Below are positions 37,155 to 50,640 of a DNA stretch of 64,000 nucleotides, in pieces. This stretch comes from Myxococcales bacterium. GTDB lineage: Bacteria > Myxococcota_A > Polyangia > Polyangiales > Polyangiaceae. Below the pieces are notes generated by a model, which saw only the letters and a program-made list of their open reading frames with translations, made no database searches and was not told the origin of the DNA. The stretch is taken from the NCBI GenBank assembly GCA_903642325.1, contig CAHJWM010000016.1:1-64000 (forward strand). Direction: 5' to 3'. Within the stretch, counting starts at the first letter, position 1. Every line of letters starts with the position of its first letter. A program made the position numbers and the translations under genes.

Positions 37155-37769
37155 TCAATGTTGCATGGGCCCGGGTGCCTCAGCGCCTGGGGTAGCCGCA
37201 GTGGGCGTCGGGTTCGGAGGTGACGCGGAAGCCGCCGTTACGGGCACAGGTTTAGCTGATGTGGCCGGCGCAGGCTTGGGCTCCGTGTTTTTTTCTTTCA
37301 CCGTCTCGCCGTTCTTCGCGGGTTCCGGTTTCTTGATAGCAGCTGTCGAGGTAACACTCGCGTTTGGCGCAGGGCCCGCATCCGCTGTCTCGGTAACGGT
37401 GCCCGCGGCTTGAGGTGGGGGCGCCGGCGTTGCGCTGTTCGGGTCCCGCTGGAGGTCACTCAGCACGAGACCCTTTGCCAACGCGATGGGTAAAGACACG
37501 ACGCCCTTGCCCCGATCCAAATAGCTTGCGGGCCCGCTCAGCATGCCGCGCTGCGAGTTTTTGAGCGCGATCACGACCGCGTTTGCGTCCGCGTCTTTGG
37601 TCGATTCCTCGACCTCGATGTCGTGGCGCACGAGGGCGGTGACTGCCCATGCGATCGAGAGCACGGCACACAGGCCTACCGCGACCAGCGTGCCGAGGGC
37701 GCCGGTATTAATCTTGTCGGCCTGTGTGCCGTCGACCTCGCCGCTGGTGTCGTGTGCTTCGCTCGCCAT
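37155..37769 (-). CDS. Single-pass membrane protein of unknown function in the respiratory operon
   Basis: 204 aa. One membrane helix near residues 24-46 (LGTLVAVGLCAVLSIAWAVTAL), then a helical part (ANAVVIALKNSQRGML) and a long Ala/Pro/Lys/Thr-rich tail. No heme motif or known domain. Located between actF (10 nt downstream of it) and the SCO gene, so expressed with both complexes. Inference: an assembly or linker protein for the complex III to oxidase supercomplex. Confidence 0.65.
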   Translation of the reverse strand: MASEAHDTSGEVDGTQADKINTGALGTLVAVGLCAVLSIAWAVTALVRHDIEVEESTKDADANAVVIALKNSQRGMLSGPASYLDRGKGVVSLPIALAKGLVLSDLQRDPNSATPAPPPQAAGTVTETADAGPAPNASVTSTAAIKKPEPAKNGETVKEKNTEPKPAPATSAKPVPVTAASASPPNPTPTAATPGAEAPGPMQH

Positions 37770-37778
37770 CCGGTGCTC

Positions 37779-39035
37779 CTAGATATTCTCGAATGCCAGA
37801 GATTTCGGCAGCCGCGGGTCGTTGGTGGCCAGCAGGTTCAAGCCCTTGGCGCGCCACGCAACGCCGGCGATGAATAGGGAAAGCACGCCGACCCAACAGG
37901 TGAGGTCAATCAGCTGGAACGGTACCTGATCCACGCCTAGCGTCGGCATCACCAGCCAGTACATGTCCAGGTAGATCATGACCAACTGCCAGATGCACCA
38001 GAACGCTAGCGCCTTCCGATTGCGCTTCACCCAGCGCGACAGCAAGCCAAAGAACGGGATCACGAAGTGCCCGAAGAGTAACGTCCAGGACAGTGTCCCC
38101 CAGCTGTTCGCGAAACGTTCCTTGAACCAGAGCGTCTCCTCCGGGATGTTCGCGTACCAGAGCAGCATGAACTGCGAGAAGCCGATGTAGGCCCAGAACA
38201 CCGTGAACGCGAAGACCATCTTGCCGAGGTCATGGAAGTGGTGAACCGTCACACTGGAGGTCAAGCGGCCCTTGCTCTGCAGCCACATGAGGGTCAGCGC
38301 GAGCGAAGAGTTGATGGCCATGACGCAGCTCGCAAAGTAATACACGCCGAAGATCGTACTGAACCAACGCGGATCGAGCGTCATGATCAAGTCGATGGCG
38401 CAGAACGTGAGCGTCAGTGCGAACACGATCATTGCCGGGCCGGCAACCCGGCGCATGGTGACGACGGTTTTGGCCGCGTCGTTGCCTTGCTGCTTGTCTT
38501 GCCCCAGGCTGCGGTTCAGAAAAAAGTACGAAAGCAGCGTCCAATAGCCGAAGTAAACGACGAAGCGGATCGCGAAAAAGTGCGGATTTAGATACGGGAT
38601 CTTATGCTTCAGCTCTTCTCGGCCGAGCATGTTGTTCACGTCCGACCAGATGTACATCGGTGACTTGCCGAGGATCAGCGGGATCACCACCGGAAAAGCC
38701 AACACCGCCAGCACTGGCGCGTTGCTGGCGATGAGCTCGCCAATGCGGCGGATGACGAGCGACCAATGCGAGTTGACGATGTTTTGGATGGTGATCCACC
38801 ACACCGCACCAGCGCCGATCGTCATTACCCACACGAACGCGACTAGGTAGGAGTGAGAGAAGCGATTCCAATTGTCGTTCTCGCTAGAACCGAGGAAAGC
38901 GCTCACTCCCAGCGCGACCACTCCCACCACCAGCGCCTTCAGGAACAGCGATTGCCCAACCTCCGCCAAGCGGATGTTGTCACTCGTCCCGCCATCGCCG
39001 CTCGAGCTCGAACTACCGTTGCTGACCTTTGCCAT
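37779..39035 (-). CDS. actF: Alternative complex III subunit ActF
   Basis: 418 aa with about ten membrane helices and a WWITIQNIVNSHWS region plus repeated Trp/Tyr helices (SHSYLVAFVWVMTIG). This matches ActF, a shorter relative of the NrfD-like ActC that anchors the complex in the membrane and may help bind quinol. The order actC-actDE-actF is that of known act operons. A Ser/Gly-rich N-terminus of about 18 residues precedes the first helix. Confidence 0.88.
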   Translation of the reverse strand: MAKVSNGSSSSSGDGGTSDNIRLAEVGQSLFLKALVVGVVALGVSAFLGSSENDNWNRFSHSYLVAFVWVMTIGAGAVWWITIQNIVNSHWSLVIRRIGELIASNAPVLAVLAFPVVIPLILGKSPMYIWSDVNNMLGREELKHKIPYLNPHFFAIRFVVYFGYWTLLSYFFLNRSLGQDKQQGNDAAKTVVTMRRVAGPAMIVFALTLTFCAIDLIMTLDPRWFSTIFGVYYFASCVMAINSSLALTLMWLQSKGRLTSSVTVHHFHDLGKMVFAFTVFWAYIGFSQFMLLWYANIPEETLWFKERFANSWGTLSWTLLFGHFVIPFFGLLSRWVKRNRKALAFWCIWQLVMIYLDMYWLVMPTLGVDQVPFQLIDLTCWVGVLSLFIAGVAWRAKGLNLLATNDPRLPKSLAFENI

Positions 39036-39058
39036 TTTCCGTCAGATCCTTTTGCGGC

Positions 39059-40294
39059 TCACTTGAGGCTGGCGCGCGCGTCCGGGGGTAGGTCGCCGAC
39101 GCTGCCGCTGCGGCTGCGCTGCAGCGCGCGCACGTACATGACGATCGCCCAGCGGTCTTCAGTTTTGATTTGAGGAGCGTAGGCGGGCATGCTTCGGATG
39201 CCATTCGAGATGGTCCCGAAGAGTTGACCGACCGGCTGTTGCCGGACGTATTCCAGGGTCATGTTAGTCGGTGCGACCCAGGTGCCCTGCTGCAGCGACT
39301 CTGCGCGCCTCGACACCATGCCGTCGCCTTGGCCGATTTGTCCGTGGCACGGGGTGCAATAGATGCCGAAGCGCTGCCGGCCGCGGTCCATGGTGGCCTC
39401 GTTCAGGGCGACCTCGCTCGGGAAGGTGCGCGCCCAACCTGGGCCGTCCTTGCCCTGATAGAAATGGTCGTCGTCACGCGCGTCGCCAGCCGCGACGGTG
39501 CCCTCGATGGCGGGGCGCGCGGCGCGGCCGTCGGCGAAGAAGGAATTTTCGCGCTGAGCCTTGTACTTGGGCTGCGAATCCATGTCCTGAATCAGGTGGA
39601 TGCGCGGGCTCGAGCTCTTCGTGTAACGCGCCTTTGCGGCCAAGGCGAACGGAACTACCGACGCGACCGCGAAAATAATCAGGCCGTAGACAAGACCCGT
39701 CGGCATTCGCTCGGGGGTAACACGGTCTTCGAGCACCGCCTCTACCGCCACCGGGTGCGTGGTCGCGAGCAGCGCCCGCGTTTCGACGTCGTCGAACTTG
39801 GGGTCACTGGCTCGAATCAACAAGAAGAACTTATCGTCCGTGACGCGGGCGAAGCGACGAACCTGATCGAGCGGGTGAGAAGGTTCGGGCAGGTTGTTCA
39901 AGATCAACATGCCGACCAGCGTAGTGATCGCACTCAGCAGCACCGTCAGCTCGAACATGATCGGCACGTTTGCCGGAATGCTCCAAAATGGTTTGCCGCT
40001 GATGATCCAGGCGTAGTCGTGGGCATTCGTCCACCACTGGAGCAAGATCGCGCTGGCTAAGCCGGTCAGGCCAGCGCCCAACGTGAACCAGGGCAGGATG
40101 GTCATCTTGATGCCCATCGCGTCGTCGATGCCATGCACTGCGAACGGCGTGTACGTGTCCCACTTGGTGATACCCGCGGCGCGAATCTGCTTGGCGGCAT
40201 GCAGAATCTGCGGCGGCGTGTCGTACTCGGCGAGCAAGCCGTGCACCGGCGGCGGGCTCGACTTGACGCTGTGTTTCTTGTGCTCGTCGCTCAT
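39059..40294 (-). CDS. actDE: Fused alternative complex III subunits ActD and ActE
   Basis: 411 aa from the ATG at 40292-40294; a frame reaching to 40594 runs out of phase over actC and is not meaningful. Residues 1-195 are the ActD-type (DUF3341) part: VHGLLAEYDTPPQIL, then two membrane helices around 65-90 and 110-133. A third helix at about 200-220 (GLVYGLIIFAVASVVPFALAA) leads to a cytochrome c domain with one heme site CTPCHG (Cys313, Cys316, His317). That is the ActE part. In the ActA-F complexes I know of, ActD and ActE are usually separate, so this is one continuous gene where two are expected. Confidence 0.9.
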   Translation of the reverse strand: MSDEHKKHSVKSSPPPVHGLLAEYDTPPQILHAAKQIRAAGITKWDTYTPFAVHGIDDAMGIKMTILPWFTLGAGLTGLASAILLQWWTNAHDYAWIISGKPFWSIPANVPIMFELTVLLSAITTLVGMLILNNLPEPSHPLDQVRRFARVTDDKFFLLIRASDPKFDDVETRALLATTHPVAVEAVLEDRVTPERMPTGLVYGLIIFAVASVVPFALAAKARYTKSSSPRIHLIQDMDSQPKYKAQRENSFFADGRAARPAIEGTVAAGDARDDDHFYQGKDGPGWARTFPSEVALNEATMDRGRQRFGIYCTPCHGQIGQGDGMVSRRAESLQQGTWVAPTNMTLEYVRQQPVGQLFGTISNGIRSMPAYAPQIKTEDRWAIVMYVRALQRSRSGSVGDLPPDARASLK

Positions 40295-40302
40295 GTTCGT
40301 TC

Positions 40303-41670
40303 TCAATGGTCGCCGTGCGCCAAGCCGGCCGGGCTGAACGCTTTGACTTCGGACATCGCCACCATCGGTAGGTAGCGGCAGAACAGCAGGAACAAGGTGA
40401 AAAAGAGGCCAAAGCTCCCGCCGAGGGTCATCAAGTCGACCGGGGTTGGCACGAAGTAACCCCAGCTCGACGGCAAGAAGTCGCGGCTGAGCGAGGTGCA
40501 GATGATGACGAAGCGTTCGAACCACATCCCCACGTTCACGATCAGGCCGATGATCAGCGTGGCCCACGGGTTCCTGCGCACCTGCGGGAACCAATGCAGC
40601 TGTGGGAAGAGCACATTGCAGCTAATCATCGTCCAGTACGCCCAACCGTACGGGCCGAAAGCGCGGTTGACGAACGTGAAGACCTCGTACTTGTTGCCCG
40701 AGTACCAGGCGACGAAGAACTCCATACCGTACGCGTAACCGACGATCAGGCCAGTAGCCATGATCACCTTGTTCATCAGCTCGAGGTGCCGAATGGTGAT
40801 GATGCGCTTCAGGCCGAAAAACTGGCGGGCGGGGACGGCGAGGGTGACCACCATCGCGAAGCCGCCGAAGATGGCCCCGGCTACGAAGTAGGGCGGAAAG
40901 ATGGTGGTGTGCCAGCCCGGCAGCTGAGCGGTTGCGAAGTCGAAGGAGACGACCGAGTGCACGCTGAGCACGAGGGGCGTGGCGAGCGCGGCGAGGATCA
41001 GATAAGCGCGCTCGTACACGTGCCACTGGCGCGAGGACCCGCGCCAACCCATGGCCACGATGCCATACGCGACACGGCGCACGGTGGTGGTGGCGCGATC
41101 TCGAAAGGTCGCAAAATCCGGGATCATGCCCATGTACCAGAACAAAATGGAGACGGTGGCGTAGGTGCTCACGGCGAACACGTCCCACTCGAGCGGGCTC
41201 CGGAATTGCGGCCACATGTCCATCTGATTGGGGATGGGGAACATGTAGTAGGGCAGCCAGGGGCGGCCGATATGCATGCCCGGGAAGATGCCGGCGCACA
41301 CGACGGCGAAGATCGTCATGGCCTCGGCGAAGCGATTGATCGCCGTGCGCCAGTTCTGACGAAACAAGAACAGCACGGCGCTGATCAGAGTGCCGGCGTG
41401 ACCGATACCGATCCAAAAGACGAAGTTTACGATCGGAAAACCCCAGGCGACCGGCATCATGTTGCCCCAGGCGCCGATGCCATTCCAGATCACGTAGCCC
41501 AGGCTGCCCAGAAACATCAGCAGCAGGAGCTGCGCGAAGCCGAAGGCGATGTACCAGGCGCGCGGCGGCGTCGCGGTCTCGGCAATGCGCGTCACGTTGT
41601 CCGTGATGCGCGCGAACATGTTGTCGCCAGCGGGCGGCGCTTCGAATGGGTTCACGTCGCTGATTGCCAT
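40303..41670 (-). CDS. actC: Alternative complex III subunit ActC (NrfD-like)
   Basis: 455 aa with about ten membrane helices and NrfD/PsrC-type signatures ([21 protein letters not shown] and [20 protein letters not shown]). It is the main membrane anchor and the likely quinol oxidation site, next to the Fe-S clusters of ActB. It starts 3 nt after the actB stop and is followed by actDE 8 nt later, so they are translated as a unit. Confidence 0.93.
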   Translation of the reverse strand: MAISDVNPFEAPPAGDNMFARITDNVTRIAETATPPRAWYIAFGFAQLLLLMFLGSLGYVIWNGIGAWGNMMPVAWGFPIVNFVFWIGIGHAGTLISAVLFLFRQNWRTAINRFAEAMTIFAVVCAGIFPGMHIGRPWLPYYMFPIPNQMDMWPQFRSPLEWDVFAVSTYATVSILFWYMGMIPDFATFRDRATTTVRRVAYGIVAMGWRGSSRQWHVYERAYLILAALATPLVLSVHSVVSFDFATAQLPGWHTTIFPPYFVAGAIFGGFAMVVTLAVPARQFFGLKRIITIRHLELMNKVIMATGLIVGYAYGMEFFVAWYSGNKYEVFTFVNRAFGPYGWAYWTMISCNVLFPQLHWFPQVRRNPWATLIIGLIVNVGMWFERFVIICTSLSRDFLPSSWGYFVPTPVDLMTLGGSFGLFFTLFLLFCRYLPMVAMSEVKAFSPAGLAHGDH

Positions 41671-41673
41671 GGA

Positions 41674-44840
<3,167 letters not shown>

Positions 44841-44853
<13 letters not shown>

Positions 44854-45491
44854 GTCGAACAGTCGGTAGGGGGATTGATGTGATTTTTCGCGCGAAAAGC
44901 CTTGCCAAACGCGACTGGGTCGCCCGGCGGTGCCCAAGTCATGTTGGTGACCTCTTCGGGGGGCCGAAGGTTTTTTTCCGGCTCGCGATGGCAATCTAGA
45001 CACCAGCCCATGCTGAGCGGCTCGTGCTGGTAGACCTGCTCCATTTGGTCGACGCGACCGTGGCAGGTCACGCAACCGACGCCGCGCGTAACGTGTGCGC
45101 TGTGGTTGAAGTAAGCGTAGTCCGGTAGGTCATGGACCTTGATCCACTCGACGGCCTTACCCGTCGCATAGCTTTCGCGGATGGGTGCGAGCTTGGGGCT
45201 CGTCGTCCAAACCTTGCTATGACAATTCATGCACGTCTGCGCCGGGGGCACGGCCGCGTGCGAGCTGTCCTCGACGGTGTTGTGACAGTACCGGCAGTCG
45301 ATGCCGAGCTGGCCGGCGTGCAGCGCATGACTGTACGGCACGGGTTGCTCGGGCATGTACCCGACATCAGTAGTTTTTGGGGAGGCTCCGTACCAGATCA
45401 GCCCGATCAGGTAGAGTGGCGCGACTCCAAGCACTACCCCGGCGATCTGCCGAGTTTTATTGGCCCAGCGCGGGAATACGAACAGATTCAT
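44841..45491 (-). CDS. actA: Alternative complex III subunit ActA (pentaheme cytochrome c)
   Basis: 216 aa from the ATG at 45489-45491; the upstream TTG at 45497 is less likely. An N-terminal helix (VVLGVAPLYLIGLIWYGA, near residues 17-36) anchors or exports it. Five CxxCH heme sites are seen: CRYCH, CMNCH, CVTCH, CLDCH and CSTCH. This is the five-heme pattern of ActA, which accepts electrons from ActB and passes them outward to the attached cytochrome domain or oxidase. First gene of the long respiratory operon. Confidence 0.94.
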
Positions 45492-46104
45492 CACCAAAAC
45501 CGTGATTTTTCGCGCGCGCTTCGCCGGGCGCCGAGCGAATTCGTGAGGAGGGTGGGAGCATTGGCGAGGCCGAAACCGGTTCGGACGGATCCCTTCACCC
45601 GTGGGGCTCGAAATGTCGAAGGCCGGGCCTCTGGGTTTGCCCGTGGTGCCGCAAGGAGCGAACGGGTCCGCGCGCCTACGGAGTCGTTCCGCCTGCGCGT
45701 GCGCGCTTATGCGCTACCACCCAAAAAATGTAAATGAGTAGCGCTTTTCGCACCGCGCAAAACGTGCGCAACCATACATAATCGTTGAAGATTATCTCAT
45801 TGCGCAGTGCGCCGCATGGCCGCCTTTTAGGGCGCCAATCGAAGCGGCGGTCGATGGTCTCCAAAAGCCGCAGCTCATGGACGTCCGGGATGAGCGACTA
45901 GCGCGCCGCCCCGGGCAGATTACGGAGTCCGACGGGGCCCACGGCCTAAGCGGCGTGGAATCCCCCTGGCCGAGCTAGGCAAGCGCAGAGCGCGTACTCC
46001 TGGCCGTTCCCGACGACGCCGAGTGGTTCCAAGGGGGTTACGCGGGATCGACGAGATGCGCCACCCTGCTGGATAACGCCAGCGCGCCGGAATCGAGCAG
46101 TGCT
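45492..46104. other. Upstream region of the act-cox operon
   Basis: About 613 bases between actA and the end of the sigma gene, both on the minus strand. The segment 45720-45800 is richer in A and T (taaatgagtagcgctttt, and ataatcgttgaagattatctcatt near 45777-45800, which has a short inverted repeat atcgttgaagat) and is the likely promoter zone of the operon. No real gene is seen; a 62-codon minus frame at 45676-45864 is not convincing. Confidence 0.45.
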
Positions 46105-47754
46105 TCAGAAATCGCGCATTTGGCGGCGAATCTTACCGATGGCCTGCTCTTGCAGCTGCCGAATGCGCTCGCGGGAAAGATTGTACTTGTCGCCGATCTC
46201 TTTCAACGTGAGCTCGTCCTCGTTGTCGAGGCCGAACCGCCAGCGGATAATCCGCGACTCAATCGGCGTAAGGGTGTCGAGCAAGCGCTTCACTTCTTCA
46301 GCCCACTTTTGATTCGCCAGGCTCTCGTACGGAGACAGCGAATTTTCTTCCACCAAGAAATCGATGAAGCGCCGGCCGTCCTCGTCCCCGACCGGGCGGT
46401 CGAGCGAAAATGGGGTGTCCGCGTATAGGTCCCGAACTTTGTCGAGCTTGTCCCGCGGCACGCCGGTTTCCTTCTCGAGCTCTTCGATCGAAGGCTCCTT
46501 GCCGGTCCGGGCGATAATCGTCTGCGTAGCGCGAGCGACGCGGTTGTACGTATCCAGCATGTGCACGGGAATGCGTACAGCCCGGCCCTTATCGGCCAAC
46601 GCGCGGCTGATGGCATGCCGAATCCACCACGAGGCATACGTCGAAAATCGGTACCCGCGCGCGTGGTCGAAGCGCTCGACCGCTTTCATGAGGCCGATAT
46701 TGCCCTCCTGAATCAGGTCGATGAGCGGCAAACGGCCGCGGTTATAGCGCCGCGCGATACTGACGACGAGGCGCAAATTGGCTTTTACGAAGCGGTTTTT
46801 CGCATGCCGTTGCAAGGTGTCGGTGTGCTTCACGCGCTCGACATAACGGCGGTAAGCTTGGGTATCCGGCACGACCACGCGCTCCGGATCTTCCTCTGGG
46901 GCGTCGTTCACCACGTCGCGTGCGGCGCGGTTTGCGTTCGACATCCAGATGCGATCCGAATCCGGAAGGCGAATATCGCGCGCCAATGACTCGCTGAGAT
47001 CGCCCCATTGCCGCAGCTGGTCCGCGTGCAGTTTCGATCGCTGCTTGCGGTAGACCTTGCTGAGCTTGCGAAGCTCAGCGACCTGACCGAGCTCCGGCCG
47101 TTCTTCCGGATTCAGCGAGCCGACATCCCGCTCTAGTTGCTCGAGCACATGCTCGGCCGCTGGAATGTAGGCGAGCAGAGCTGCCCAGTGGTCGACCTCG
47201 GCGCCCTCGACGGCTTGCGCCGCTTGCAGCTCCTCGTCCGGACCCATGACCTGGTGCGTGGCCATCTCTCGGAAATAACGAGACAGCATCGAATCGCTAG
47301 AGCCGTCGATCACGGCTGCGGCGGGCGCCTCCGAGGCGAAGCCACCCGCGTCAGCGGCGAGATCCGGCGTTTCCTCCGGCCCGTCCTCCGAGGACGAAGG
47401 CTCGCCCGCCCCTTTCGGCGACCGACGAACGGCTGTGTCCTCCGCAGCGTCTTCACGGTACTCTTGGGTCGTGTCTTTCGCGGGAGCGGTCTTGTTGGAC
47501 ATGGCTGCCTTGCCTGGGGTGGAAGGGCGACTAGAACTAGATGAGCTGCCCGGCTTCGAACGCGCGCCAGATTCTGGAGAACGCGCGGGGTCTGCCGGGC
47601 CGGTGTTCGTCACTGAGTCTGTTTTCAGCAAGTTGCGTGCCGGTAATTTGCTCGACGGCTTGTCGGCTCCCTTACTGAGATGCGCGCCGGGCCTCAGTTT
47701 TTTCGCGCCGGTTTGGGCGGCCAGCGTTTTAATTTGGGGAGCGCGGGTAGTCAT
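46105..47754 (-). CDS. Sigma-70 family RNA polymerase sigma factor (group 2 type)
   Basis: 549 aa. The N-terminal 150 residues are Ser/Pro/Ala-rich and poorly structured; an internal ATG ([10 protein letters not shown]) is an alternative start. Region 1.2 is at [18 protein letters not shown]. Region 2 follows: [32 protein letters not shown] and [17 protein letters not shown] (-10 recognition). Regions 3 and 4 include [27 protein letters not shown] and [20 protein letters not shown] (-35 recognition). The ending [14 protein letters not shown] differs from the usual RpoD end, so I favour an alternative group 2 factor such as the myxobacterial SigB/SigC kind. No ECF features. Confidence 0.85.
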   Translation of the reverse strand: MTTRAPQIKTLAAQTGAKKLRPGAHLSKGADKPSSKLPARNLLKTDSVTNTGPADPARSPESGARSKPGSSSSSSRPSTPGKAAMSNKTAPAKDTTQEYREDAAEDTAVRRSPKGAGEPSSSEDGPEETPDLAADAGGFASEAPAAAVIDGSSDSMLSRYFREMATHQVMGPDEELQAAQAVEGAEVDHWAALLAYIPAAEHVLEQLERDVGSLNPEERPELGQVAELRKLSKVYRKQRSKLHADQLRQWGDLSESLARDIRLPDSDRIWMSNANRAARDVVNDAPEEDPERVVVPDTQAYRRYVERVKHTDTLQRHAKNRFVKANLRLVVSIARRYNRGRLPLIDLIQEGNIGLMKAVERFDHARGYRFSTYASWWIRHAISRALADKGRAVRIPVHMLDTYNRVARATQTIIARTGKEPSIEELEKETGVPRDKLDKVRDLYADTPFSLDRPVGDEDGRRFIDFLVEENSLSPYESLANQKWAEEVKRLLDTLTPIESRIIRWRFGLDNEDELTLKEIGDKYNLSRERIRQLQEQAIGKIRRQMRDF

Positions 47755-48271
47755 TGTCGAATCGGGGTCGAAAGTCCTCTATTTACACTACGTTCAACTG
47801 GCCGAAACAGATTCAGCGATTTCATCGGCCGAAGGGCCTATTTCGAGAATTTCCTCGAGTCGCCTTGACCGACGCCAAGCTCGAGGGAAGGAGCCCGCCC
47901 GTTAGACAATGTCTACGGTTGAATTGTTCCTGCTCGTTAGCGTTGGTCCCAAAATCGTTTTCTGATGTCAGGCTCCGCCGGCATTCAGTCAAGGTTTGCC
48001 GGCTAGAAACGCTGTAGGCATGCAGCACGATGCCCCGCAAGTTTTGCGATGTGAGCGCGGCACACGAGTTGGCAGCGAACGCGCATCCCTGATCGGAATG
48101 TCGCGCCGGTCACGTCGCGTCTAGGTCTTGGCATTCAGGCGACAGCGCGTGCGCGAACGTATCAAGTGCCTGATCCGCGCGTGTTACTACTTGTTTCCAA
48201 GCCAGCGGCCTATTTCCAATCGGGGCTCGTCGCAAACTTGCGGCGGTCCAATCGGGGCCTGTCTCTCACCG
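47755..48271. other. Upstream region of the sigma gene
   Basis: 517 bases, no gene. It contains the palindrome at 47903-47915 and AT-richer segments at 47790-47830 and 47930-47965. A pheT gene, often found after pheS, is not here. Confidence 0.4.
47903..47915. promoter_or_regulatory. Short palindrome upstream of the sigma gene
   Basis: tagaca-a-tgtcta, perfect 6-bp arms around one base, 149 bases before the sigma-factor ATG. Could be an operator; a chance match cannot be excluded. Confidence 0.3.
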
Positions 48272-49363
48272 TCAGAACTGCGCGACGAATCGCGGATCAT
48301 TTTCGAACAAGAGACGGATATCCGGGATGTTGTAACGCAGCATGAGCACGCGTTCGACGCCCATACCAAAAGCAAACCCGGTGTACCTCTCAGGATCGAT
48401 TCCGCAGTGCGTCAGAACGTCTGGGTGAATCATTCCGCAGCCCAAGATTTCGAGCCAGCCGGTGGCTTTGCAGACTCGGCATGTGGCCCGCGTGCCGTCA
48501 TCTTCGCTGCAGAACACGCAGCCGACGTCGGCTTCGGCGCCAGGCTCGACGAACGGAAAGTAGCTCGGGCGGAAACGCACCGGCGTGCTCGGCCCATACA
48601 AGCGACGAGCGAACTCGGTGAGCACGCCTTTGAGCTCGGCGAAGCTCACGCTCTCGTCGACGAGGAAGCCTTCGATCTGGTGGAACATCGGTGAGTGCGT
48701 CACGTCGTCGTCGCGCCGAAATACGCTGCCGCCGCTCACGATTGCCATGGGCGGAGTGTGCGTGCTCATCTCCCGAACTTGAACGTTGCTGGTGTGCGTG
48801 CGCAAAAGAACGCGAGCATCGCTGGGTGCACCAGTGACCTTCACCCAGAAGCTGTCCTGCATGTCCGTCGCGGGGTGGTCGGGCGGGAACGCAAGCTTCG
48901 TGAAGTTGTGTTCTTCGAGCTCGATCTGCGGACCCCAAGCGACCTCGAACCCGAGCGAGCGAAAGATGTCCAAGATCTCGTTGCTGACCTGCGTGATGGG
49001 GTGCAAGTGCCCACGCTCCGCAGATCGCCCGGGGAGGCTCATATCGAAGGGCGCCGCGTTCAGATCCGCCGCTCTCAGCGCACTCGTGATCGCGCTCAGG
49101 CGTGCTTCGAACGCGAGCTCGACTTCCGCGCGAACCCCATTCACGCGCTCCCCCAAAGCGCGGCGCTGGTCCGCAGGCGCTTGACCCAAGCCGCGCAAAA
49201 TGGCGGTGAGCTCGCCCTTTTTGCCGAGGATCTCCGCGCGCGCGAAGCGCAGCTCCTGTTCGGTCGCGGCTGTACCGAACGCGGCAACTGCGCGCGGACC
49301 AAACGCCGCGAGGCTTGCCTCGATCCGGAGCTCGCCGTCGGACGAACCAGAGTCAGACGACAC
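48272..49363 (-). CDS. pheS: Phenylalanyl-tRNA synthetase alpha subunit
   Basis: 363 aa from a GTG at 49361-49363, normal length. A helical N-terminal arm (RFARAEILGKKGELTAILRG) that contacts tRNA is followed by the class II core with GHLHPITQV and FRSLGFEVAWGPQIE (motif 1), PMFHQIEGFLVDE (motif 2) and FGMGVERVLMLRYNIPDIRL (motif 3). It charges tRNA-Phe as an alpha2beta2 enzyme with PheT. Ends with ENDPRFVAQF. Follows rplT by 15 nt; pheT would be expected next but is absent. Confidence 0.97.
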   Translation of the reverse strand: MSSDSGSSDGELRIEASLAAFGPRAVAAFGTAATEQELRFARAEILGKKGELTAILRGLGQAPADQRRALGERVNGVRAEVELAFEARLSAITSALRAADLNAAPFDMSLPGRSAERGHLHPITQVSNEILDIFRSLGFEVAWGPQIELEEHNFTKLAFPPDHPATDMQDSFWVKVTGAPSDARVLLRTHTSNVQVREMSTHTPPMAIVSGGSVFRRDDDVTHSPMFHQIEGFLVDESVSFAELKGVLTEFARRLYGPSTPVRFRPSYFPFVEPGAEADVGCVFCSEDDGTRATCRVCKATGWLEILGCGMIHPDVLTHCGIDPERYTGFAFGMGVERVLMLRYNIPDIRLLFENDPRFVAQF

Positions 49364-49378
49364 GGTGGCGGCCGCCGT

Positions 49379-49729
49379 TTACTTGCCCGTGGCCAATGCC
49401 GCGAGCTGCGTAAACGCGCCGGTGTCGTTAACGGCGATATCCGCGAGGATCTTCCGGTCGAGCTCCAGCCCGGACTTCTTCAGGCCCGAGATGAGGCGCG
49501 AATAGCTCGTGCCGTTGGCCCGAGCGGCCGCGTTGATGCGCGCAATCCAGAGCACCCGGAAATCTCGCTTGCGGAGCTTGCGTCCGGCGTAGGCGTACTG
49601 CCACGACTTCCACAAAACGCGCATCGCTTGGCGATAGCGGTTTTTGCGGCCTCCGAAAAAGCCTTCGACTTGGTCCAGCACGCGCTTGTGGCGGCGGCGG
49701 GGCGACGGACCTCGTTTGACGCGCGACAT
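49379..49729 (-). CDS. rplT: 50S ribosomal protein L20
   Basis: 116 aa from the ATG at 49727-49729; the open frame reaches further but codes nothing there. Standard L20 features: [31 protein letters not shown], then the conserved [16 protein letters not shown] and [15 protein letters not shown]20 binds 23S rRNA early in 50S assembly. Located between rpmI and pheS as in many bacteria. Confidence 0.98.
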   Translation of the reverse strand: MSRVKRGPSPRRRHKRVLDQVEGFFGGRKNRYRQAMRVLWKSWQYAYAGRKLRKRDFRVLWIARINAAARANGTSYSRLISGLKKSGLELDRKILADIAVNDTGAFTQLAALATGK

Positions 49730-49758
49730 TTTAGATTCTCCTGAATTTCTGGCTCGGC

Positions 49759-49956
49759 TCACCCATAGGGGAGCATGATCTTCACTCGATGTTCCATGGC
49801 CGAGTCGACCATATCGTTGTCGCGCAGACGCCGCCGGCGCTTGCGTGACTTCCCGATCATGCCGTGCTGCGCATTGCCCTTCGGACGGCGAACGCGACCA
49901 CTGCCGGTCACTTTGAAGCGCTTCGAGGCCGCTTTGTTGGTCTTCATCTTGGGCAT
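49759..49956 (-). CDS. rpmI: 50S ribosomal protein L35
   Basis: 65 aa with the typical [20 protein letters not shown] opening and the [11 protein letters not shown] basic segment. It starts after GGAGT upstream. Usually preceded by infC, but none is found in the 684 bases before it. Confidence 0.97.
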   Translation of the reverse strand: MPKMKTNKAASKRFKVTGSGRVRRPKGNAQHGMIGKSRKRRRRLRDNDMVDSAMEHRVKIMLPYG

Positions 49957-50640
49957 GGCAAATTCGACTCCGAGTAGCGAGGGCGCTAACGCGCGTCGCC
50001 CTGCCGGCGTGCGGAGAACCGCAAAAGGGGCCGGGGGGCGGACTTATGAACGAAGCCTGGAAGCTCGTCAAGCCTTCGGCGCGGCGGCTTTCATGTTTCC
50101 ATCGCTCTTCATGGCATGGCGACATGGCGCGACATGGCGCGGCGACTTCCAGGGCGGCTGGTCCGGTACCTCGGGTGAAAATCCCGCGCGGCCGAGCCGG
50201 GATCTAGCCACTCGAGCGCGGAAACACCGCATCCCCGGGGTTTACGACTTAAAACAGGTTCGATAGCTGGCGGTGATGCAATTCGTCGCTTCGGCAGGAC
50301 GAGCGCGTCGCCGCGACCGGGATCCGGGCAATAGCGAGGCCCGCGGTCCTGACCGCCGGCAAATCGTCGCTCCTGAAAAGTCCGGCCCGTTGGTAGTGAG
50401 TCCTCTTCCAACCCCCGGCCAGGGTCGACGGGTGCGAATACCCGCTACCGGCCAACTGCGGCTGTGGCTCGTGCGCGGGACGACGTTGTCGAATCGCGGC
50501 GTGCAGTCGGCATTCCCGCTGCCTCATGCAGCCGAAAGCGCCCGACGCGATTCCGAAACAAATTGTGGAACCAAGCGTTTTTTTCTGCTTCCGGTTTTTA
50601 GCGCGAGGCGCGGACAGGCGTGTGCTAAGGGCGCTGCTCG
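49957..50640. other. Region between rpmI and carB; no gene recognised
   Basis: 684 bases. No ORF resembles infC. Divergent promoters for rpmI (leftward) and carB (rightward) should be here. The part near 50570-50605 has T-runs (cgtttttttctgc, ggtttttagc). No L20-leader structure could be confirmed by eye. Confidence 0.4.

Noticed and set aside
45676-45864. 62-codon minus frame upstream of actA
   Set aside because: No ribosome site or domain; lies in a region that looks like a promoter.
49957-50640. Possible infC gene upstream of rpmI
   Set aside because: No frame in these bases shows IF3 motifs.
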